Shown here piece by piece: positions 1-7,040 of a DNA stretch of 17,322 nucleotides (positions are counted from its first letter, which is position 1; each line of letters opens with the position of its first letter). The notes below the pieces were generated by a model, which saw only the letters and a list, made by a program, of their open reading frames with translations, was not told the origin of the DNA and made no database searches. The DNA is from Candidatus Falkowbacteria bacterium RIFOXYC2_FULL_47_12 (GTDB lineage: Bacteria; Patescibacteriota; Patescibacteriia; Patescibacteriales; XYC2-FULL-47-12), in contig MFGL01000041.1 of assembly GCA_001778285.1 (NCBI GenBank), forward strand, positions 1-17,322, written 5' to 3'. The translations under genes and the position numbers were made by a program.

Positions 1-678
1 AGAGACAGTGAAAACGTTGCCACCTCAACTGCCGCCACCGGCGATACGGTAATCGCAACGGGAACAACGGCGAGTTCCACGCCCGCCGCCCGCGTTGACG
101 AGTTGCGTTTTGATACTATTGGCCCCAGCATCGGGCAGGAGTTGAAGGAGCGGGCGATTTACGCGGTCCTGATTGCATTGCTCGTTATTATCGCCTACGT
201 TGCCTGGGCATTCCGCAAAGTCTCCAAGCCGGTCGCTTCCTGGAAGTACGGCGTGGTCTCAATCGTGGCTTTGTTTCATGACATTATGGTGGTGGTCGGC
301 GTTTTTGCCTTGCTTGGCCGCTACGCCGGTATAGAGATAGACTCCGCCTTCATCGCCGCTCTGCTCACGGTTTTAGGCTACAGCGTGAATGATACGATTG
401 TTGTTTTGGACCGGGTGCGGGAGAATTTGCCGCGCTCCAACGAGGATTTTTTGGGCACGGTTGATACGAGCATCAGCCAAACGGTTGCCCGTTCCATCAA
501 TACGACGCTGACGACGGTTTTGGCTCTACTCGCCCTGCTATTTTTCGGCGGGGAAACCATCCGCTACTTTATTTTGGCATTAACTATCGGCATTTCCTCG
601 GGTGCATACTCTTCCATCTTTATTGCCGCGCCGCTACTTATTTTGTGGGAGAAGTGGGGGAGACGGCGCGCAACGTAG
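1..678 (+). CDS. secF: Protein translocase subunit SecF, C-terminal part (5' truncated by window edge)
   Basis: The reading frame is open from base 1 to the TAG at 676-678, so the true start lies outside the window. The visible part begins with a Thr/Ala/Ser-rich extracytoplasmic stretch (about residues 5-30). It is followed by the SecF signature GPSIG and a first visible membrane helix. Next come a helix with ALFHD, the diagnostic GYSVNDTIVVLDRVREN segment, a conserved SINTTLTT segment, and two last helices ending in a basic tail. SecF works with SecD in the cytoplasmic membrane, using proton-motive force to complete Sec-dependent export. A secD gene would be expected just upstream but is not in view. 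The Thr/Ala-rich stretch looks like a low-complexity insertion in the periplasmic domain. The 3' end overlaps the convergent fmt gene by 41 bp. Confidence 0.95.
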   Translation, partial: RDSENVATSTAATGDTVIATGTTASSTPAARVDELRFDTIGPSIGQELKERAIYAVLIALLVIIAYVAWAFRKVSKPVASWKYGVVSIVALFHDIMVVVGVFALLGRYAGIEIDSAFIAALLTVLGYSVNDTIVVLDRVRENLPRSNEDFLGTVDTSISQTVARSINTTLTTVLALLALLFFGGETIRYFILALTIGISSGAYSSIFIAAPLLILWEKWGRRRAT

Positions 679-1648
679 CGCCGACAATATTTCCATACCC
701 CCGCAAAAATTCCTCGGCGCTCATTAGCTTTTTGCCCTCAAGCTGTAAGGTTTCAATGACGAGCGCATTCTCGCCGCACTGCACGGCGAGTTTTTCATTA
801 TATTTAAAAATACTGCCGGGCTGGTTGCCAGCGCTTTTTAAAATTTTCGAACTCACGGAAATTATTTTAAGCGTATGTGTATCCCACGTGCTCCACGTTC
901 CGGGCCACGGATAGTAAGCGCGCACTAACCGTTCAATTTCAACAGCCGGCTTTGTCCAATCAATACACCCGTTTTGGCGCGTTAATTTTGGCGCAAGGCT
1001 GGCTTTTATATCATCTTGCGGCTGCAGAGTGATTTTTCCTGCCAGATAATCAGGCAAATACTTGAGCAGTGTTTGCGCGCTTAACTTTGCCAATTTGTCA
1101 TGCAGACTCTCGCCGGTTTCGTTATTGGCAATAGTAATTTTTTCCTGAGCGATGACTGGACCGGTGTCCAAGCCTTCGTCCATTTTCATGAGTGTAACGC
1201 CGCTCTGCGCATCGCCATTTTTGACGGCGGCTTGAATGGGCGAAGCGCCGCGGTATTTGGGCAGCAGGGAAGCGTGTAAATTCAGACAGCCGAATTTGGG
1301 AATATTTAAAATTTCCGGCGGAATAATTTGTCCGTAGGCGATGGTGATGATGGCATCAGGTTTGATGTCGCGCAATTCACCGTAGAGACGTTGCACTGCA
1401 ACGTCTTTACCGCATAATTTTGACGGCTGTAAAATTGGCAGATTGAATTTTTGCGTCGCGACTTTTACCGGCGGGGGCGTTAAAATTTGTTTTCGTCCGA
1501 CCGGCGCGTCCGGCGCGGTAATGACCGCGGCAACCTTAAAACGCTCATCCGCGATGAGCGCTTCCAAAGTAGGCACGGAATATTCGGGTGTGCCGATGAA
1601 AATGATTTTGTATGTTTTAGGCATTCTGGTTGTCTTCGTTTTTCCCAT
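638..1648 (-). CDS. fmt: Methionyl-tRNA formyltransferase
   Basis: Fmt transfers a formyl group from 10-formyl-tetrahydrofolate to Met-tRNAfMet. The N-terminal FIGTPEYSVPTLEAL strand-loop is typical. The catalytic Asn/His/Asp set is visible as NLHASLLP (N123, H125) followed by the YRG loop, and DEGLDTG (D161). The C-terminal OB-like domain contains a RLVRAYYPWPGTW segment. The protein is 336 aa from the ATG at 1648, against about 310 for the family. An ATG at 1624, giving a 328-aa protein starting MPKTYKII, fits the family N-terminus better and may be the real start. Neither candidate has a Shine-Dalgarno site. It is the last gene of priA-def-fmt, a common bacterial arrangement, and starts 18 bp after the def stop. 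Its 3' end overlaps secF by 41 bp on the opposite strand. Confidence 0.95.
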   Translation of the reverse strand: MGKTKTTRMPKTYKIIFIGTPEYSVPTLEALIADERFKVAAVITAPDAPVGRKQILTPPPVKVATQKFNLPILQPSKLCGKDVAVQRLYGELRDIKPDAIITIAYGQIIPPEILNIPKFGCLNLHASLLPKYRGASPIQAAVKNGDAQSGVTLMKMDEGLDTGPVIAQEKITIANNETGESLHDKLAKLSAQTLLKYLPDYLAGKITLQPQDDIKASLAPKLTRQNGCIDWTKPAVEIERLVRAYYPWPGTWSTWDTHTLKIISVSSKILKSAGNQPGSIFKYNEKLAVQCGENALVIETLQLEGKKLMSAEEFLRGYGNIVGATLRAVSPTSPTK

Positions 1649-1666
1649 GTTGACGATGAGGATTTT

Positions 1667-2140
1667 TTATTCCTCTGGCAAATCTTTCAAATTTTTTTTC
1701 GGTAAATAATCAATGAACAAAACGCCGTTTAAATGGTCAATCTCATGTTGAATCACGCGCGCGAACAGGCCTTCGGCGGCGAGCTTTATTTTTTTGTTGT
1801 GTTTGTCTGTATAGATGACGTTGATTTTTTTGTGCCGTTTTACCGAACCGTAAAAGTCGGGAATGGACAAACAGCCCTCCTCGCCCGATTCTTTGCGCCA
1901 TGATTTTTTGGTAATTTTGGGATTGACCATCGCCAGGGGTCCATCTTTGGTGTTGATGATGATGACGCGGATGGTTTGGCCCACCTGCGGACCGGCCAAT
2001 CCCACGCCGTCTTTTTCCTTCATGGTCAGCTCCATATCAGAAATAAGCCGGCGAATTTTGTCGTCGACTTTTTTTATTTCTATGCATTTAACACGCAGCG
2101 TTTTGTCGGGGTAGATGATTATGTTTAGAGTTTTTGGCAT
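1667..2140 (-). CDS. def: Peptide deformylase
   Basis: Def removes the N-formyl group from nascent proteins, acting on what Fmt in the same cluster installs. All three family motifs are present: motif 1 GVGLAGPQ (Q52), motif 2 EGCLS (metal ligand C90) and motif 3 QHEIDH (H132, E133, H136). Motif 1 has Gly where Ala is usual (GxGxAAxQ), a conservative variant. Length is 157 aa, normal for a short type I/III-like enzyme. The ATG lies 4 bp after the priA stop, consistent with translation from a shared priA-def-fmt transcript. No Shine-Dalgarno sequence precedes it. Catalytic residues are intact, so the enzyme should be active. Confidence 0.96.
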   Translation of the reverse strand: MPKTLNIIIYPDKTLRVKCIEIKKVDDKIRRLISDMELTMKEKDGVGLAGPQVGQTIRVIIINTKDGPLAMVNPKITKKSWRKESGEEGCLSIPDFYGSVKRHKKINVIYTDKHNKKIKLAAEGLFARVIQHEIDHLNGVLFIDYLPKKNLKDLPEE

Positions 2141-2144
2141 ATTG

Positions 2145-4043
2145 TTACGTCAGAGGGTCTACGTCTATGCTCCAATTATTTGACAAATTCTTTAATACGT
2201 TTTCTACTATATCATTTTTTAAAGAAAAGTCAAGTTTTAAGATGATACGTTTTTGCCAAAAATTGCGAATTTTTGGGTTAATAGGCTCAATCGGTCCTAA
2301 GACGGAATTTTGAGGAAGAATGTTTAATAGTTGGCCGGCTACTCTCGTTGCTTCAGTTTGCAAGAAATTATAGTCGTCGCTTCTGCAAATCAATTTAACC
2401 ATTTTGACAAACGGCGGATAAGCGAAGCGTTTGCGGTTGGCGAGTTCGCGCTCGTAGAAATTTTTTTTCTGCTGTAAAACAGCATGTTCCGGATTGTAAG
2501 TTTGGATAATGCAGCGGCTGACGTCTTCACGCGCTTTCATTTGCTTAATCAGCGTCCAGGAGCGTTCATCCGTGCGCCAGTCCGGGAAGTTTAAAATAGC
2601 ATCAATGTTGGCTGCGGCAATCAAGCCCAGCGCTGGAGCGTTCAGGCGAAGGGCAATGCCCGTGCCCACCAGAATGTCAATTTTTTTATTAAAAAAATCA
2701 TTATATTTTTCACGCACGCTTTTAAGTGTCGTAGCCGTGCCAACATCAAGACGGGCAACAGTTGTATCGGGAAAGAGTTTCACCACTTCATCCTGCACGC
2801 GCTCCACGCCGCTGCCAAAGCCTCTGATGCGCGTTGAGCGGCAATTCGGACATACAACCGGCGAGTCGCTTTTAAAACTGCAGTGGCTGCAGGCCAGTTT
2901 TTTGCTGCCGTATTCAACGAGCGAGACGTTGCAGTTGGGACAGCGGGGGATAAAGCCGCAGTCGCGGCAGAGCAGGAAGCTAAAGGCTCCGCGGCGATTG
3001 ACAAAAATTATCGCCTGTTTGCCGGCTTGCAAAGTCTCGCGCAGACTGTCCAAAAGCAGGGTGGAGAAAAGCGAATAGTTGCTCTGGTGCGCTTCGCGGC
3101 GCATGTCAACGACAGTGAGCGGCGCGGCAACGTTATTTTTATTCAGCGCCGCGAGCGCGTAGGTTTTGTTTTTGAGTTTTGCGTAGGCGGCCACCGAGGG
3201 CGCGGCCGCGCCAAAAGTGAGCGGGCAGGCGTACATTTCCGCTTTTTTTTCGCAGACCGTGCGCGCGTCAAAGCGCGGATTCATGTCCCACTGCTTGTAG
3301 CTTAAATCCTGTTCTTCGTCCACGATGATATGTCCAAGTTCGGCAAAGGCGGCGAATACGGCGCGGCGCGTGCCCAAAAATATTTTGGCGGCATTGGTCT
3401 GGGCTTTGCGCCAGGCAATCAGTTCATTTGATTTTGACAGGCTGCCGTGCAAAAAAATAATTTCTTCATCCGGAAAGGTTTGTTTCAGCCAGTCCAATGT
3501 TTGCGGCACGAGCGTGAGCTCGGGAATCAAAAAGAGAACTTGTTTGTCTTTGCGGACGCAGGTTTGTATGATTTCAGCGTAGTAGAGTTGCCTTTGCTTG
3601 AGCGTGCCAATGGCGAGTACGCGCCCCTCCCCCTTGCCAAGGGGGAGGTTGGGAGGGGGTGATGAGGTGATGACCGCCGCATTCATTTTTTCCAGCGCCT
3701 CATCTACTTTTTTAATTTTGCGTTTGGGCATGGCCGGGAGCGCATGTTTTAAAATAATTCCTAACGGCGCGTAGTAATAGTCGCTCGTGAAACGAGCTAG
3801 TTGCAGGTCGCGTTCATTGAGCAAAGGCAGATGGTCGGCAATGGATTCAATGGATTTGTAGACGATGTTTGGTTCGGCGGTTTCAGAAAGCGCGGCAATG
3901 ACGCCGACCGCCGTGCGGTTGTAGAGAGGGATTTGCACAACTTGGCCTACTTTTATTTCGCCTTGAAATTCAGCACAGCGGTAGGTGTATGCCTGGGGTT
4001 TATTAAGGGGAATTTTGGTAAGGGGAATGACGTGTGTAAACAT
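2145..4043 (-). CDS. priA: PriA-like primosomal protein N' with degenerate helicase motifs
   Basis: PriA recognises stalled forks and reloads the replicative helicase. The 632-aa product has a PriA N-terminal DNA-binding domain (about 1-100), helicase lobe 1 (about 141-290), a zinc domain with eight cysteines (C359, C362, C368, C371, C385, C388, C398, C401) and the C-terminal domain ending in DVDPLT. Segments such as IPELTLVPQT, GTRRAVF, VDEEQDLSYKQ and FVNRRGAFSFLLCRDCG align clearly with the family. The Walker A position, usually GVTGSGKTEVY, reads IGTLKQRQLYY (about 145-155) with no GKT. DEEH is DEEQ (242-245). Motif V (usually GTQMLAKGHxFP) reads GTGIALRLNAP. Motif VI (usually QVAGRAGR) reads IKQMKARED. 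It is therefore probably a structural, ATPase-dead PriA. Residues about 128-140 are encoded by a palindromic repeat. The start fits the family N-terminus and lies one base after a hairpin. Confidence 0.9.
   Translation of the reverse strand: MFTHVIPLTKIPLNKPQAYTYRCAEFQGEIKVGQVVQIPLYNRTAVGVIAALSETAEPNIVYKSIESIADHLPLLNERDLQLARFTSDYYYAPLGIILKHALPAMPKRKIKKVDEALEKMNAAVITSSPPPNLPLGKGEGRVLAIGTLKQRQLYYAEIIQTCVRKDKQVLFLIPELTLVPQTLDWLKQTFPDEEIIFLHGSLSKSNELIAWRKAQTNAAKIFLGTRRAVFAAFAELGHIIVDEEQDLSYKQWDMNPRFDARTVCEKKAEMYACPLTFGAAAPSVAAYAKLKNKTYALAALNKNNVAAPLTVVDMRREAHQSNYSLFSTLLLDSLRETLQAGKQAIIFVNRRGAFSFLLCRDCGFIPRCPNCNVSLVEYGSKKLACSHCSFKSDSPVVCPNCRSTRIRGFGSGVERVQDEVVKLFPDTTVARLDVGTATTLKSVREKYNDFFNKKIDILVGTGIALRLNAPALGLIAAANIDAILNFPDWRTDERSWTLIKQMKAREDVSRCIIQTYNPEHAVLQQKKNFYERELANRKRFAYPPFVKMVKLICRSDDYNFLQTEATRVAGQLLNILPQNSVLGPIEPINPKIRNFWQKRIILKLDFSLKNDIVENVLKNLSNNWSIDVDPLT
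3626..3648. repeat. G/C-rich palindromic repeat element inside priA
   Basis: The arms are cctccccctt (3626-3635) and aagggggagg (3639-3648), a perfect 10-bp inverted repeat with a 3-base loop. Flanking sequence (3649-3662, ttgggagggggtga) looks like part of the same element. On the priA strand it encodes the in-frame peptide SPPPNLPLGKGEG, absent from ordinary PriA, in the linker before helicase lobe 1. Similar palindromes and the same encoded peptide are, to my recollection, widely scattered in bacterial genomes; no second copy was seen in this window. Confidence 0.75.
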
Positions 4044-4044
4044 A

Positions 4045-4068
4045 AAAGCCGCTGATATAAGCGGCTTT
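4045..4068 (-). terminator. Hairpin between purA and priA, likely purA terminator
   Basis: On the minus strand AAAGCCGC (4068-4061) pairs with GCGGCTTT (4052-4045) across an 8-base loop, and the 3' arm runs into a run of four U that ends in the priA ATG at 4043. It lies 32 bp after the purA stop, so it fits a short intrinsic terminator, although the U-tract is weak. It also falls at the 5' end of the transcript expected from the priA promoter at 4069-4097. Confidence 0.55.
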
Positions 4069-4097
4069 ATCTTAACACTTCACCTTCGCGCCGTCAA
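4069..4097 (-). promoter_or_regulatory. Predicted sigma70-type promoter for priA-def-fmt
   Basis: On the minus strand a -35 box TTGACG (4097-4092) and a -10 box TAAGAT (4074-4069) are separated by exactly 17 bp. The predicted transcription start, near 4062, lies inside the 5' arm of the following hairpin, so the priA mRNA would have a leader of only about 20 bases. The promoter begins 3 bp after the purA stop codon. Confidence 0.55.
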
Positions 4098-4099
4098 AA

Positions 4100-5404
4100 T
4101 CAAAAAACGGCTTTGCGGACGATAATTTCGGCGCGATTGGGACCGACGCCGATGAGCGCCACCGGAACGCCGGTTTGTTTTTCAATGAAATCAAGATAGT
4201 TTTTCGCCGCCGCCGGCAGAGCGTCAAAATCGCGGATGGCGCTGATGTCGCTCTTCCAACCGGGCAGCGTTTGATACTGCGGCTTGGCTTCGGCGAAGAG
4301 ATTCGCGTTGCCGTTGAAGGTTTCCATGACGCCAGCGGCTGTTTCGTAACTCATGCAAACCTGAATTTCATCCAATACGCCCAGCGCGTCAAGTTTGGTG
4401 ATAGCGAGCGCGGTAACGCCGCCGGTGCGAATGGCGTAACGTAGCAGCGGCAAATCAAGCCAGCCGCAGCGCCGCGGACGTCCGGTCGTGGCGCCAAATT
4501 CTTTGGCCGGTCCGGAGTTGCGCAGTTTGTCGCCGAGTTCTCCCTCGCCGTCGGGCAGTTCGGTGGGCATGGGGCCGGCGCCGACTCGCGTCTGAAAGGC
4601 TTTGACGACGCCCACGATTGTTTTTAGCGCGTAGGGCGGGATGCCAGTGCCGGTAACCGCGCCGCCGGATACCGTGCGGGAGGCTGTCACGAACGGATAT
4701 GAGCCGCAGTCAACGTCAAGCAAGAAGCCTTGGTTGCCCTCGCACAAAATCGTGCGGTTGTGTGCCAAGGCTTCGTTTAGAAACGCGGTGGTGTCGCAGA
4801 CAAAGGGCGCGAGGGCGCGCGCGTAGCCGCTGTAAGTTTCAAATATATCCGCCTCGTTGACCGGCGCGGCGCCGAAAAGGTCGGTCAGTAAACGGTTGGC
4901 CGCCGGTACGGCTGTTGCCAGACGCTCTTTAAAAATTTCGGGAGAGATGATATCCCACAGGCGCAGACCAATGCGGCCGGCTTTGGCCTCGTATACGGGG
5001 CCGATGCCTTTTTGCGTGGTGCCGATGGCCTGTTTGCCCCGGGCCGCGTCTTTGAGCGCGTCAAGGGTTTTGTGCCAGGGCATGATGACGTGCGCCTGGC
5101 CGCTGATTTTGAGTTGCGCCGGCGTTACGGTAATGCCTTTTTGCCGCAGTTCCTCTATTTCTTCCAAAACGACCGCGGGGTCAACGACCACGCCGCCGCC
5201 GATGACGCCCACCTTGCCCGAATGCAGGAGACAGCTGGGAATGGTGTGAAAAATGTGCTTTTTGCCGTCAACGTGAATGGAGTGCCCGGCATTGTTGCCG
5301 CCCTGATAGCGAAAGACAATGTCGGCATCTTGGGTGAGCCAGTCAATGATTTTACCCTTGCCTTCATCACCCCACGCTAACCCGTCAATTGAAACGACGC
5401 TCAT
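4100..5404 (-). CDS. purA: Adenylosuccinate synthetase
   Basis: PurA joins IMP and aspartate, using GTP, to make adenylosuccinate on the route to AMP. The 434-aa product carries the full signature set: WGDEGKGK (11-18, with catalytic D13), GNNAGH (H41), GTTQKGIGPVYEAKAGRIGLR, TRVGAGPMPTEL, GATTGRPRRCGWLDL, ITKLDAL (the guanine-binding KLD element) and a C-terminal GVGPNR. Length and catalytic residues match the family, so it should be active. It starts at ATG 5404 in a poorly structured spacer about 25 bases after a strong hairpin, with no Shine-Dalgarno site. No other purine gene is visible in the window, which would fit a salvage or interconversion role, but that cannot be judged from this window alone. 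Confidence 0.97.
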   Translation of the reverse strand: MSVVSIDGLAWGDEGKGKIIDWLTQDADIVFRYQGGNNAGHSIHVDGKKHIFHTIPSCLLHSGKVGVIGGGVVVDPAVVLEEIEELRQKGITVTPAQLKISGQAHVIMPWHKTLDALKDAARGKQAIGTTQKGIGPVYEAKAGRIGLRLWDIISPEIFKERLATAVPAANRLLTDLFGAAPVNEADIFETYSGYARALAPFVCDTTAFLNEALAHNRTILCEGNQGFLLDVDCGSYPFVTASRTVSGGAVTGTGIPPYALKTIVGVVKAFQTRVGAGPMPTELPDGEGELGDKLRNSGPAKEFGATTGRPRRCGWLDLPLLRYAIRTGGVTALAITKLDALGVLDEIQVCMSYETAAGVMETFNGNANLFAEAKPQYQTLPGWKSDISAIRDFDALPAAAKNYLDFIEKQTGVPVALIGVGPNRAEIIVRKAVF

Positions 5405-5725
5405 ATTTTTTGTGTTAGTTACGTGCCTCGCAAAAAAAATAATAACTCGTGAGAGTTATTATTTTTGCGAAGGGTTAATTAATTTTTTGAATCGTATGGT
5501 TGGCAAATTCATGGGAATGTTTTACACGCGGATATTTTGTTCACAGAGCGTTAGCGCGCTATTAGTATTTTTAGTTGATTTTGAATTATTTGTCCAGGGG
5601 AAAACTTTTGCGTGCGTGACCCCCTGTCATTGTTTCAATTTTTTGATTTCCGTTTCAATGTTTGGCAAGCGTAATTGAGAACCTTTTCTTTTTTGCCAAA
5701 ATCCTTAGAGTATTTTGCGCTTTTT
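5405..5725. other. A+T-rich intergenic spacer between purA and the methyltransferase
   Basis: This 321-bp spacer contains a strong hairpin near the purA start (5429-5469) and a possible 33-codon ORF at its methyltransferase side (5635-5736). There is a possible inverted repeat cagggg (5595-5600) / cccctg (5621-5626) with a 20-base loop and a short palindrome tagcgcgcta (5552-5561). No family-level similarity is recognisable. A weak promoter candidate for purA (TTGCCA about 17-18 bp before ATTAAT/TTAATT, minus strand) is not convincing. Confidence 0.5.
5429..5469 (-). terminator. Long A/T-rich hairpin with GTGA loop upstream of purA
   Basis: The core arms aataactc (5441-5448) and gagttatt (5453-5460) pair perfectly across GTGA on the plus strand, or TCAC on the minus strand. 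The stem continues through an A-tract/T-tract and closes with cgc/gcg, with three extra A residues on one side. On the minus strand the 3' arm ends in eight consecutive T, which is terminator-like. It lies about 260 bp after the methyltransferase stop and 25 bp before the purA ATG. It may terminate upstream transcription or form the 5' leader of purA. Because it is nearly symmetrical it could act in both directions. Confidence 0.55.
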
Positions 5726-5736
5726 TTATTTTGCAT
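5635..5736 (-). CDS. Possible 33-aa basic small protein overlapping the methyltransferase 3' end
   Basis: An ATG at 5736 overlaps the last codons of the methyltransferase in another frame and opens 33 lysine-rich codons ending at TGA 5637-5635. The sequence starts MQNKKSAKYSKDFGKK and has one cysteine. No family is recognised. It could be a translationally coupled small protein, or a decayed C-terminal extension of the methyltransferase displaced by a frameshift. With so few codons it may also be chance. Confidence 0.2.
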   Translation of the reverse strand: MQNKKSAKYSKDFGKKEKVLNYACQTLKRKSKN

Positions 5737-7036
5737 AATTTTGAGATAGGTTAATAAATTTTTCTTTGTATTTATAATCCATTTCATTATTGACAAAAAC
5801 ACAACCTTCTTTGATGAGATGAGCGTTTATAAACGTTTTATTTTGTAAATATACGTAACACAATAAATTATTTTCCTTGTCGTATTTTACATTATCAAAC
5901 CTTAAAAATACTCTTTGTTTGTTTGTTTTATTTCTAAGATAATTTATGGCCTCGCTCGTTTTTTCCGGATTATTTTTTATGCCAAGCAATTTAACAATTA
6001 AATCGTTATTTAATTTTAACGTCTCCGGATTAATTATTTCTTTAACGGTAAAAAAATCGTCTCTCGGTTGTGTATTTTCATCAATTCTTGAGCCAAATTG
6101 TAATTTTTTCGGGTCTATTTTTTTATCAAGTTTAATGGGGTCTTTAAAAATATAAGGGAGTTTAGCAATTTGATCATCATAATTGTTATTTAATTTCCCC
6201 TGGTCTATAAAATTTACGTTTGCATTATCAAGCATTTTGTCAGACCCGACAGCTAATTTTTGTTTTATGACATTGATAAATTTGGGATTAATTTCATAAC
6301 CCACGGAATTACGGCTTAAATTTTTTGCAGCCAATGAAGTCGTGCCGCTGCCAACGAATGGGTCAAGCACCGTATCCCCGACAAACGAAAACATTTTTAT
6401 CAATCTCTTTGGCAATTCTTCTGGAAACATGGCGATGTGTCCGTCCTGTCTGACGCCGTTAAAATTCCAATGTCCCTGAAAATAGGCATTCCATTCTTCT
6501 GTGGTAAGTTTTGAAAGATTTTTCAATTCAGGGTTTATTTTTGGCGGAATGCCATTTTTTTTAAACAGCAAAATAAATTCATAATCAAGCTTGATTATTC
6601 CGTTGCGCGGGTAGGGAAATGACCCCATAATGGTGGCACCGCCCGTCGTGTTCATGGTCGTTGATTTCTGCCATATAATGGCGCCCATGTAATCAAAGCC
6701 GATGGTTTCGCAAAATTTAATTATTTCTGTCCGGATGGGGATTACTTTATAGCGACCGTAGTAGACCGAGCGGGCAAACTGGTCGCCGATGTTGATGCAT
6801 AAACGACAGCCATTTTCTAAAACCCGGTAACATTCTTGCCAAACTAAATTGAGATTATTTATATAATTTTCATAGCTGTCATTATATCCAATCTGGTCGT
6901 CTGTTCCATAGTCTTTTAATTGCCAATACGGCGGCGATGTAATGATCAAATGAACTGAACGGTCGCTCAATTCTTTCATCTGTCTTGAATCGCCTCTTAT
7001 GATTGTATGTTTGGTTTTTATGATATTTGTCATCAT
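5726..7036 (-). CDS. DNA methyltransferase (N4-cytosine/N6-adenine type) fused to a SNase-like domain
   Basis: This is an S-adenosylmethionine-dependent DNA amino-methyltransferase of 436 aa. Catalytic motif IV TSPPYW (33-38) comes before the AdoMet-binding motif I DPFVGSGTT (225-233), the beta-class order. A region after about residue 328 resembles staphylococcal nuclease: VKEIINPETLKL, VKLLGIKNNPE, a FDNVKYDKENNLLCYVYL segment and INAHLIKEGCVFV follow the SNase strand order. Both catalytic arginines appear replaced (the R35 equivalent by Lys, the R87 equivalent by Asn), so this domain is probably a nucleic-acid-binding or structural relic. I chose ATG 7036 (7033 also possible). A TTG at 7051 would lie inside the preceding gene. 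The start is 4 bp after the LigB-like stop. The gene is visibly more A+T-rich than its neighbours, suggesting transfer. No restriction enzyme lies beside it. Confidence 0.88.
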   Translation of the reverse strand: MMTNIIKTKHTIIRGDSRQMKELSDRSVHLIITSPPYWQLKDYGTDDQIGYNDSYENYINNLNLVWQECYRVLENGCRLCINIGDQFARSVYYGRYKVIPIRTEIIKFCETIGFDYMGAIIWQKSTTMNTTGGATIMGSFPYPRNGIIKLDYEFILLFKKNGIPPKINPELKNLSKLTTEEWNAYFQGHWNFNGVRQDGHIAMFPEELPKRLIKMFSFVGDTVLDPFVGSGTTSLAAKNLSRNSVGYEINPKFINVIKQKLAVGSDKMLDNANVNFIDQGKLNNNYDDQIAKLPYIFKDPIKLDKKIDPKKLQFGSRIDENTQPRDDFFTVKEIINPETLKLNNDLIVKLLGIKNNPEKTSEAINYLRNKTNKQRVFLRFDNVKYDKENNLLCYVYLQNKTFINAHLIKEGCVFVNNEMDYKYKEKFINLSQNYAK

Positions 7037-7040
7037 AGGA

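Noticed and set aside
2509..3305. Plus-strand ORFs of 189 and 140 codons inside priA
   Set aside because: Both lie antisense to well-conserved PriA segments including the zinc domain and show no family pattern.
4857..5380. Plus-strand ORFs of 130 and 122 codons within purA
   Set aside because: They are complementary-strand shadows of PurA and overlap each other.
5405..5725. Possible tRNA, small RNA gene or riboswitch in the spacer
   Set aside because: No T-loop consensus, acceptor stem or known riboswitch core can be read; only hairpins and a weak small ORF are visible.
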